From Alitta virens (lineage: Eukaryota > Annelida > Polychaeta > Phyllodocida > Nereididae): a stretch of DNA of 64,000 nt. Below the pieces are notes generated by a model. That model saw only the letters and a program-made list of their open reading frames with translations, was not told where the DNA came from and ran no database searches. Positions within the stretch are counted from its first letter, which is position 1. Every line of letters starts with the position of its first letter. The translations under genes were made by a program, and so were the position numbers. Positions 57,001 to 64,000 of this stretch are shown here, in pieces. The DNA is taken from the NCBI GenBank assembly GCA_932294295.1, contig OW028574.1, forward strand, positions 13,836,215 through 13,900,214, written 5' to 3'.

Positions 57001-59486
57001 CGTTATTTCATAACTTTGAACTCACAATAAATTTTTAGATTTATTTTATTAAACAGTGATGCAGCACAACAATTATCCAACATGGATGCCCTACAGATGC
57101 AGGACCTGGAACCACTTCAGTTAGCGACCTTAGAGCAGGTGCAGGTCACAGGAAATGATCTCATGCAGGAAGCAGTTGGAAGCCTGGCTGATATCAGAGC
57201 CACCTATATTCAATCAATGGAACTACTGGCAAGGCAATTACAGAAATCTAGGTGGGTGACTAGCCGTTGAATAAAACTTTTATAAATGTGAAGTACTCTA
57301 TGACTTTCCTGACATTTTGGTGTCATTGATCTTCTTTAGGGCCTTCCATCTGCAGTTCTACGCTGATATTGACCAACTTATGGTGAGGTCAAGTCGAAAT
57401 GGCCTGGTTCCGGTTGACTGGTTCTTTATGCCTATTGTACATCTTTACAACATCAGCATAAACAAAAGGTGATGAATCTTAAGTTAATCTTATATTATTT
57501 GTGGCATTTGGTGTCATGCTTAACAATGGCAGTGTGGGTGGGTGTATTAGGGCTTTACGTCCTGTATTTCTGCACCTGATGGGCTAATTACAATGGCAAC
57601 GAAGAGGAAATACAACAATGCATTAAAACCATCTTTTTAACTTTTTATAATATTATGTGTAGAGGTAAATTTCATGCTAAATATTGCATTGTTTCAGTGA
57701 GGAAGCTACGTCACCAACTCTAATCAGCAAGGTCACACACACACTTCAGTGGCTATATTTCATACACAGATGTCGTTCAAACTTGCTGCAACCAATTGCA
57801 TTTGCCACTCAATATTCCAGGCTGTTATGTATTTTCCTGTCAGGTTTGTTATTTGTTTCCTTGCATTGTTTTGAAATAGTTCTTGAAAAACCGTCAATTC
57901 TTAGGAACTATTTAATTGTGGATAATTATAATGAATAATTATTATATTGAGGAATTTAAAAAGTAGGCTGGCATAGAGTCTAGACAGTGTGAGCATAACT
58001 AAGATGAGGAATTGAATATAAATTGGCTTATTTATATTGCAGGTAGCGATATATTCCTTGACAAAAAGGTCCATTCTTATCTGGCTGGTATTCTGAAACT
58101 TCTCTGTCGATCTGTTTTACTGGACAGAGCAAAACTTGACGTTCCTGTCCCGGGCCTGTCATCTTTTTATGATCTGTAAGTAAAATCCTGAAAGTTTGCT
58201 GACTGAATTTCTTGGGGGGATTAGTTTATGATTACCATTATCATTAAAGACTAATGGTGTTTTCATTGTCATGTAATTTTTTGCCACGTTTCTTCATTTA
58301 TGTTTCTAATATTTCCAGATATGTCATGCTGATTGCACAGTTTGAATCTGTGTCATTTGGCGATGCCCTATTTGCCTGCTATTTGTTGTTACCGATGCAA
58401 CAAAGTTATTCCGTTAAGTTACGCCGAGCAGTTTGGGGCGAACATGCCATGGTGCTTCGAGCTCTTCGCATTCCTATCAAACAGGTACAGTGGAAATGTC
58501 ATATACCTAAGCATTAGTGACCACATGAAAACTTCTTTGTTGTCATGGATTATTGTTATGTGTATTTCTTAAAAAGTAAGCATCTAAGGAAGGGTTATCT
58601 CATTGTTTAAAGTTGGGTTAGGGACTGGTAATATCCCAAAGGGATATTCACAAATTAATCTAAATATAATCAAAAATTTTGTTAGTTCTTCTGCATTTTT
58701 ACTTTCGAATTGTGGATAAGTGAAACAAAATCTGCCCAACTTGAGTACTATACTACTTTCATTATGTGCCATTTTTAAGGTGTTGCATTTAGTTAATTGT
58801 GTTTTAAAAATGCTCCTTTGTTCATTGTTTTCCAGCTGATCCTGCCCATCCAAGGGTTTCTTTACCCTGAAGAATCGGAGCCTGAGATGCTCCGGTTGTA
58901 TGTTCAAGCACTTCTTGCAAATTTAGCGATGGCTAAATTCACTCCCTTACCTTACCTTATTGCTGTTCACCATGTCAATCGCTTTGTGTACACTCAGTCA
59001 TCTCATCTGCAGTCGTTCAGAAAGCTAGTTATACGGCAAATTCTTAAGTGTCCAAATCAGGTAAGAATTCAGGTATCAAAGCAGATTTGGTGTTTTAGTA
59101 TAGCACAGATCTGACCAGAACATCCAGTAGCCTATTTTAATAAAGTTGCTGTCTAAAGTATTATATTCACCACTCCTGATAAATTTTCTTGGAATTCCCT
59201 TACATGGCTGTCATACATAAGTCATTCAAAATTATGTGAAATTTTCTTGTGGGACTATAGCATATATCAAGTGTTTTTTAAGCACAATTTGTCTCTTAGT
59301 GGGAAACCTACGAATTGAGTCACTGAAAATATTTTTGATGCGTCTTTTCAGGAGGTAAAGCATCACGTCCTGCACTACAAACAGCATAATGTTGATGAAC
59401 AATTTGGAATGGAGTTATACACTGAACTTCCCAGCATTCGACAAGATCTCCTCCGAAGTTATGGAGTGAAACATGGAAGCTCTTAG
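45008..59486 (+). CDS. RPAP1: RNA polymerase II-associated protein 1 (RPAP1), 28 coding exons
   Basis: Exons (GT-AG): 45002-45161 (ATG 45008), 45349-45494, 45646-45832, 46761-46925, 47456-47566, 47676-47824, 47925-48026, 48412-48513, 48757-48924, 49332-49475, 49570-49704, 49817-49886, 49988-50091, 50199-50356, 50502-50666, 50824-50965, 51108-51179, 51265-51371, 51555-51753, 56402-56548, 56643-56770, 57057-57251, 57340-57468, 57698-57843, 58043-58175, 58319-58484, 58836-59060, 59352-59486. Diagnostic phrases: the RPAP1 N domain [20 protein letters not shown]; the RPAP1 C domain [30 protein letters not shown] and [20 protein letters not shown]. The rest is a helical-repeat scaffold. RPAP1 acts in RNA polymerase II assembly and Mediator-linked transcription. 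A small exon might be missing between 51753 and 56402, where a LINE sits. Symbol by recognition. Confidence 0.9.
47243..47414. mobile_element. Small MITE in an RPAP1 intron, 172 bp
   Basis: AATAGGGCTTATCAGTTCTC at the left is inverted at the right (GAGAACTGACCAGCCCTATT), the match continuing for about 37 bp and resuming further in (ATACAATACATGAAGTCA against TGATGTCATGTATTGTA). Almost the whole element can fold into one hairpin. Confidence 0.75.
48570..48660. repeat. A-rich simple sequence in an RPAP1 intron
   Basis: TTATTATTATTATCATTTATTT followed by A-runs near 48635-48655. Confidence 0.6.
51754..52248. other. RPAP1 intron and LINE 3' untranslated region
   Basis: Between the RPAP1 exon ending at 51753 and the LINE stop. 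AT-rich; the exact LINE 3' end could not be fixed. Confidence 0.4.
52249..56034 (-). CDS. LINE polyprotein: endonuclease and reverse transcriptase (antisense in an RPAP1 intron)
   Basis: 1,261 aa in one uninterrupted frame. Apurinic-type endonuclease, from about residue 105: [35 protein letters not shown]. Reverse transcriptase: [68 protein letters not shown] and the catalytic [13 protein letters not shown]. The C-terminus has a CCHC-like zinc knuckle (CEKC...HCLIVCP). All key catalytic residues are present, so the copy could be recently active. It is transcribed opposite to RPAP1. Superfamily is uncertain (Jockey/CR1/I-like by domain order). No separate ORF1 is seen before it; the 3' end on its strand (about 51830-52248) shows no clear poly(A). 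Confidence 0.92.
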   Translation of the reverse strand: MCCQEGFYVNRFQLQLPPVNMTISNSMAMYDCNIFMPSDFSNVEPVIDLFVDDCVDVGDGSDINTKIVVDTITHSDINLIHDMTQMFNEKSRFWNSNKGSNDNFLKIISWNIQGIGQKLELEEIRNMFTCYDVIFLYETMKSDTFDPQMEGYHYFHYERKYRHPRARRPSGGIAVLIKSDIFESKAVAIEKASEHAIWLKIRGSTHEIIIGGAYIPPEGSMIYLNSRYGKDVLNELREDLACFLDRTPFVSICGDFNSRTGDMNDFEEPVNGKNSSLISDLGTVSRVATTMQHKWSLKHRLCRDKKVNAFGKDLINLCRASSIRIMNGFFEESITDRFTCHTPMGQSVVDYLLCSEPAYNCLHEFVVNDKLTESDHTPLNFSFNFPKVPKINKQTKNSRQTRTFKYVFDKSKTEEYLSNFDNENAKNTLYKLCCDIESDYDTDVVIDTVYQYLTDRIRPTFEKKKSKSAKSTFPTNKWFDSECKNLRKSLNDFAKQNDLALDQNKMQYGIMHRYYKRVTQKKKRKFQGNNRKEMQTLMGKNQADCWKYWNKLKSVGKIQVNCPDLDTFHNYFKQQSLPPERDYFDTENMAHIVNAVQNSGYSCSSELSTHICDNVITEEEVALHFRRLKNNKAAGIDGIPAEFYKYAGENLITPFCAVFNHIFDKGEYPSQWSEGLINALHKKGNRTDPDNYRKITVNVVMGKIFDSILNSRLYFKNEALNLDDPCQFGFTPGSSTTDCVFVLDTVISYQQAMRKPVYLCFVDFTKAFDYINRNALYYKLMQQNIGDKMLKVIISMYDKAKARVNQGGNTGGSIDSKCGVLQGGILSPKLFNEFMSDLPDHLEKSDGITLGDFTLTHILYADDIALVADSPNCMQNSINSLHNYCKKWHLIVNVSKTKVMQIGNKAISTFFCNGEKLVNVDSFKYLGHMLTNKRRIHSKMTEYLSTQAHKALFALQGDSKQALGKIDPMLSLRMFDTYILPILEYNSEIWTSEKSMPELENLQLAYLKNILGVRKQTPSLAVYGETGRFPLHVRQKIRMVNYWIRLERAPDDSLLKKCLNFQKEIYVNAVNGNNWFSKVCHVLNNCNIEYDISNLRNFDIDNISNTVKLRLYEAEHERLINAINDSSQQPKLRTYKLFKTDCRIEPYLELQQIRKVLTKIARFRTSSHSLKIETGRHHKPIIPAPNRICEKCTLNFVEDEIHCLIVCPGNEQHRVNLFLNATKFINNFLSLDDITKFTAIMTNKEPELLISLGKFLLQADV
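57533..57605 (-). mobile_element. Truncated SINE tail in an RPAP1 intron
   Basis: AGGGCTTTACGTCCTGTATT, then TCTGCACC..GGGCTAATTA, is the reverse complement of the tail of the full SINE at 62492-62746. Only the 3' part is present. Confidence 0.8.
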
Positions 59487-59756
59487 CACTTAGCAGGATA
59501 TGATTTTGAAAAAAAAAAAGCACATCTACTGATTATCTTGTCTGTGATAAAATTTTTGTAAAGGGCAGATACATTTTATGAATATGAAAAGATTGGATTT
59601 ACAATGGTTTCTTGTTTTTGTTGATTGTCTGAGAAGATCTGGGACACATGATTGTTGATGAAGTATATTAAATTTTCAATGCAAAACTGCTAGACATTGA
59701 TAGCTGGCATGTGAATCTCATCAAATTTGTGATTTGTTAGTTATTTTGTTTTTGTA

Positions 59757-60606
59757 TTAACTAAAGCCCCCATCTCACATACCCGGTTTTGCCGTAGTGA
59801 ACCCGTAGTATTACGTAACGGTTATGCAATACGCTACCCAGCCTAAACTCTGCGGAAACCCTGCGACCATCCGTTGTAACCGGCGATACCCGTCGAGTCA
59901 CTCCTGGGACTCGTGGCCAACCCGGGAGTTTTGGAGCCGGTAGCCGGGTGTGCCAAGCTTGCATAGCATACCCGTGGCAAACTCCCGGGTGTCCAAAACC
60001 CGTCATAAACCCGTTGAAATTGGCGGATTACCTGTGGAAGTCGGCGAGTCACCCGTGGAAGTCAGCAGATTACTTGACCCTAATTTTACCCTTAATAAAG
60101 CCGGCGGTTTACTAGGAGTAAGCCGACGGGTAGTAGGAGTGACTCGACGGCTTCCAGGAGTAACCCGCCGAGTTGTAGGAGTATAGTTCATACTGATTCC
60201 ATACGTATTTTTGAATCAAAAATAGACCAAAAAATAGACCAAATATTAAGCGAGATATTTGTCTGAGAAGGCAGCTAGGTTGGCGGAGGCAAACGGTGGT
60301 GCTCCCGCACACGTCCGCGCCCGGACTGTAGCAATGCAGGAAGGGCTTCTTTAAAAGGCTGCTGCTCCCCTAATAATAAAACACGTATGGAATCAGTATG
60401 AACTATACTACAATCCAGTCTAGGGGAGCAGCAGCCTTTTATTAAAGTATATACAACCCCCCTCCACTGCTGCATGTACAAAATATCATTCGACGAGCGA
60501 CTCACCCTTTTTGCTGCCAGAATCCGTCGCCAATCCGGCAAAAAAAGCTGTTGCATAACCGTTAAGTCATCACTACGGCAAAATCGGCTATGTGAGACCT
60601 AGGCTT
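59757..60606. mobile_element. MITE, about 850 bp, TTAA duplication
   Basis: TCTCACATACCCGGTTTTGC (from 59773) is inverted near the right end (GCAAAATCGGCTATGTGAGA), along with CGGTTATGCAA/TTGCATAACCG. TTAA stands at both borders (59757-59760, about 60603-60606). Inside are further inverted pairs (TACTGATTCCATACGTA at 60190 and 60384; GGCTGCTGCTCCCCTA at 60357 and its complement at 60421) and degenerate GAGTAACCCGCCGAG-type repeats. TTAA suggests a piggyBac or Kolobok mobiliser. Confidence 0.65.
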
Positions 60607-60609
60607 AAT

Positions 60610-61328
60610 ATCTCTGTTCCTGTATAAGCAATATTATAGAAGTGGATGGTATGAAGTCCAATACAGAATTTGATTGCATGAAGAAAAACTAATGCCTCAT
60701 CCAATATGGCTTTTCTTCATCCAATATAACTATATTGGCCGACTTTCCATCCACCATTTCAATGTTTCTACTAACTTATTTCTTTAATAGGCTCTATTGT
60801 GACAAAATATTGGGCTGTCACATGGTATGAATGAAGCAATCGGATTGGAGAAGGACATTTCATTGGAGAATATATTTACATTTATGGTCTCTAATGCGTA
60901 TGGTTGATTAGTCGGTTATCAGTGAGAAAATGCAAAGCATTAACTGAATGTGATTTTCATCCAATCCAATCTTCCGATTCCTTGTTTTGAGTATAGTAAA
61001 ATTTTGCCTTGTGTGAAACTTCATTAAAAGTTCGTGGAATGCATGTCTTAAAGCCACTAAGCAAAAGTTATGTCGCAACAGCATGTGAAATCATTTTAAG
61101 TGGCCTAGATTCAGTGTTCTTCATGTTTGCCGCGCAGGTGTTTACATTCTCGAGATTTCACGAAGTTTTTTTAGACATGTTGGATAATTGAAAGGTGCTG
61201 AATCCAACGCTGATGGGTGGCACCTTGTCATCCTTGAGGAATTTCAGATATTTAATGACCTTCTAGTGTGGCCACAATTTGAAAGAAATAGTCCACACCT
61301 CGCCATACTTGTAGTTTGTTCAAACAAC
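60610..61328. other. Gene-free DNA downstream of RPAP1
   Basis: No coding exon or repeat border recognised. Confidence 0.4.
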
Positions 61329-61331
61329 TTA

Positions 61332-61561
61332 GGCCTGTTCCATTTAAAAAAAAAAGGGGGGGGGGTGGACCTAAAAATTTTAGACCCCTGATATCTGGTG
61401 TTTGACAGACCCCCGTTTTTTCTCAATACAATATTCAGAAAATGCTGGTCAACCACCCCCCTCCCCCGATATTAGTTTGGCCAAGACCACCCCCCTACCG
61501 ATATCTGAAAAAATCTTGAGGTCTACCCCTTTCCTCTTGTAAAAAAAAAATAGAACAGCCC
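61332..61561. mobile_element. MITE, 230 bp, TTA duplication (PIF/Harbinger-like)
   Basis: The ends GGCCTGTTCCATTT (61332) and AAATAGAACAGCCC (to 61561) are inverted with two mismatches; TTA flanks both (61329-61331 and 61562-61564). A three-base TWA duplication with GGGCTGTTC-type ends is typical of PIF/Harbinger MITEs. Interior has G- and C-runs. Confidence 0.75.
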
Positions 61562-61564
61562 TTA

Positions 61565-62478
61565 TGTGTATCACTTTATGTGCTTTAGCTTAGTTAATAA
61601 ATTCTACTGGCAGGAATGGATTGGCATTACTGGGTTTATACTTGGTGAATGATTGGATGATAAAATCCAATTCAAAATATAGCCATGAATTCTTTGAGTA
61701 ATTATCCATTTTCCACCACTACCATGGTTGAGTATTTTTCTCATCAAACTCCCTGTGTCAAACTGAATTTGACAATCATTGGTTTGTACCATTCAAAGGA
61801 ATTTGAATACTTCGAACATCAATTTCTGAAAGTTTCATTCTAATCAGTTTAACATGCCCTGAGATATTGGGTTTTTAAATTCCAATGCATTGGTAGGTTT
61901 GCACAGAGGTATAATCATTTTTTGTATCTAAACTAAGAATTCCATGCTGCATTACACTGTCTTCTATGTCAATTCGGGGCTTGCCGGAGTTAGAAAAACT
62001 GTCTCAGTCACTGAAAGTACAAGCATGGTATTACATTAGGAGTAATACTAATAAGTCAAGAGTTGTTGTGCAATGTGCACTGTTGGTTTCGCACAAACCT
62101 GGTTCACTTGGTCTGCCCTGAGTGTGATGTCTACACCAAATGTTTCAAAGCTCTTCAGACCAACTGATAGTACTACAGATTGTGCCAATTCGCTGCCAAT
62201 TAAACTCCAGGAGGGTCTGTAAGTCGATGCAGACCAAAATAATATCAATGGAATGCTTATAAATGGTTATAAAGAGAATTGTTGTGACACACGCTAGTTA
62301 ATAGACATTACCATCAATGGCAGAACTTGACACATTTGGAGCAGGCTCATCTGGCAAATTGGGAGAAGATGTGATGGTGCATGGAGGCAGTGGCCGAGTG
62401 TGGTTATATAGCTTTATATGTTCCCATGGCCTCTTCTACCAATTGACATACCTTCTCTGATGGTTTCACTTGTGTGGT
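61565..62478. other. Gene-free DNA
   Basis: No supported feature. Confidence 0.4.
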
Positions 62479-62491
62479 ACCATTAGCTGAA

Positions 62492-62746
62492 GGGGTGGGG
62501 GCTTAGCTCAGTGGTAGCGCGCTGGGCTTCCAACCACTGGGTCCCGGGTTCAATTCGAGGGCGGGGGCTTAGCTCAGAGGTAGCGCTCTGGGCTTCCAAC
62601 CGCTGGGTCCCGGGTTCGATTCCCGGTCGAGCCTAAGTTGGATGGCTGTTTCATCCTTCATCTCATTGCCATGGTCTCTGCCTGTCCTAATTAGCCCAAC
62701 TGGTGCAGAAATACAGGACGTAAAGCCCTGATCACTCACCACCACC
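62492..62746 (+). mobile_element. SINE with dimeric tRNA-like head, 13-bp target duplication
   Basis: Two tandem tRNA-like units (62497-62563 and 62564-62632) each carry an A box (TTAGCTCAG.GGTAGCGC) and a B box (GGGTTCRATTC). A tRNA-unrelated body and a (CAC)n tail follow. Perfect 13-bp duplications ACCATTAGCTGAA flank it (62479-62491 and 62747-62759). The loop CTTCCAA would give a glycine (TCC) anticodon, but the stem pairs poorly, so this is not a working tRNA gene. Confidence 0.88.
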
Positions 62747-62759
62747 ACCATTAGCTGAA

Positions 62760-64000
62760 AGTACAAACACAATGGAGCTGAAGCCAACGAAGTGCGATTA
62801 CCTTGTATGAAACAACTGAAGTGTCAGTGAAGTATTATTATAATAATTGGACTTAATTTTTTGGCACTTGTCCAGTTGCGCTCACAAAACTTTGAATAGT
62901 GCTCAGCATTCCAAGAGGATTTTAGTGATTGAAAGAATGATGTGGAAGTGAATGAAAGTAAATCGACTGTGGCATTTGGGTTCAAATATCTTAAGAATAA
63001 GATTAATTTTACAAAATATATGCTGAATAAAGAATGTGAATGATATTGTTATTGCTCGAAATGATGTTGGCATATGGGCTATAGGACTTTCTTGTTAATT
63101 TTGGGGTGAATCAAAATTGAATAAGTAATAATTGGGAAAGTGATTGATTCATAATGTAGCTTTGGACCTTATTGTTTATTGCCAGACATTTCACAATAAT
63201 GTTGTATCCATAGAATTTTTCTTCTCTGAGGCATAATATGAAATGTATTAAGCAATGAAATTAACAGATAAAATTGCAAGTAAAGTCAAGTATTTAAAAA
63301 TTCTAATGATTGTGGGATAATTGACATATATAACAACTTTCATTGTAGGCCTCAATTGTCTTGAAGTAAAACTTGAAACCATCTAATTGAATTACCTTAT
63401 GGTATTATGAACCTACTCTTACTCTATATAACAACAAATGCAAACCATACAAACACTAGAACAAAAGCTTGTCAATTAAAAAACAAGACATGCATGTATA
63501 GTTTGGTTGGATGGCACTGAATAAATGTACATTTGAATTACTAAAGGGAATTTCATTTTATTGTCTGCGGTCCAAAGGCTGGAGCAAATACGACATATGC
63601 ATACATCTACTGGGTGTGGGCTGGACTTCCGAGACTCAAAGTCCCCCCCCCCCCCCCCTGTGTCTTGTGCAGGTGTCTCTGGCTGCATCCTCTGCCATGA
63701 CCTTTAAATTTATTTATTATTTGTAGGGACCTCTTTTGTGACCCTCGCCTCTTGACATAAATATATTTTTAATTGCAACACAAACCTATCTCTGCTTGTT
63801 TCGGAACAAATTATTGAGCCTTACATGTTTAGGAGCAATATCTTGCACTATTGACACTTGTCCTACATGACATGCTTTGCTTTCTGTTGCTTCGAACCTT
63901 GTCAAGATATGGCGAAAACTCCGTCATAGCTACAGACTTATGATGTACACTGTATTCTCCTGTGCATATTTGCCTTACTAATATATCTTACCATATTCAT
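62760..64000. other. Gene-free DNA to the window end
   Basis: AT-rich, with a poly-C run at 63643-63658. No exon or repeat border recognised. Confidence 0.4.

Noticed and set aside
62497..62632. Two tRNA-Gly genes
   Set aside because: A and B boxes are present but the anticodon stem pairs badly, the acceptor ends do not close, and 13-bp duplications plus a CAC tail show a SINE.

Overview
The window is a piece of an invertebrate animal nuclear genome. Evidence: spliced genes with GT-AG introns, a 28-exon RPAP1 gene, a LINE with an apurinic-type endonuclease, a tRNA-derived SINE, many MITEs, long homopolymers and AT-rich intergenic DNA. I cannot name the species; a marine invertebrate is a guess from the mix of repeats.

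Layout. About 1-2750: 5' exons (minus strand) of a MOV10-type RNA helicase running off the left edge. 2.75-9.4 kb: gene-free DNA with three MITEs and simple repeats. 9430-29048: a complete Maverick/Polinton (polintovirus-type) element of 19,619 bp, bounded by terminal inverted repeats and a 6-bp target duplication GCCGAC. 29-33 kb: gene-poor DNA with a hAT-like MITE and a 770-bp foldback MITE. 33-37 kb: long inverted repeats enclosing a PHD-finger exon and a second coding fragment. 37174-43539: a 9-bp-TSD, MULE-like element into which a 4.74-kb DNA transposon (38584-43326, TSD TATA, RNase-H-like transposase) has inserted. 45008-59486: RPAP1 (plus strand), carrying an antisense full-length LINE in one intron plus a small MITE and a SINE fragment in others. 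59.8-64 kb: a TTAA-type MITE, a TTA-type MITE and a SINE with perfect 13-bp duplications.

The Polinton carries a virus-like gene set. Minus strand, 19694 to 13633: packaging ATPase, two small unknown proteins, integrase, penton-like minor capsid protein, basic protein, hexon-like major capsid protein and adenain-type protease, packed with overlaps or tiny gaps and closed by one AATAAA. Plus strand: a protein-primed family B DNA polymerase. Outer genes (minus): two membrane proteins, a 362-aa possible PC4-like DNA-binding protein and an acidic protein.

Most interesting reading: the polymerase gene is spliced. Five exons join in perfect phase (1,987 codons), and the first coding exon is itself preceded by a strong 3' splice site at 19754. 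The best matching start is a TATA box at 12910 and a leader exon ending in a consensus donor at 13025, 6.7 kb upstream. The first intron would then contain the entire opposite-strand capsid gene block, a layout reminiscent of the far-upstream leader of adenovirus E2B polymerase mRNA. A Vsr-like nuclease motif set inside the polymerase and a hairpin-forming TIR are further points of interest.
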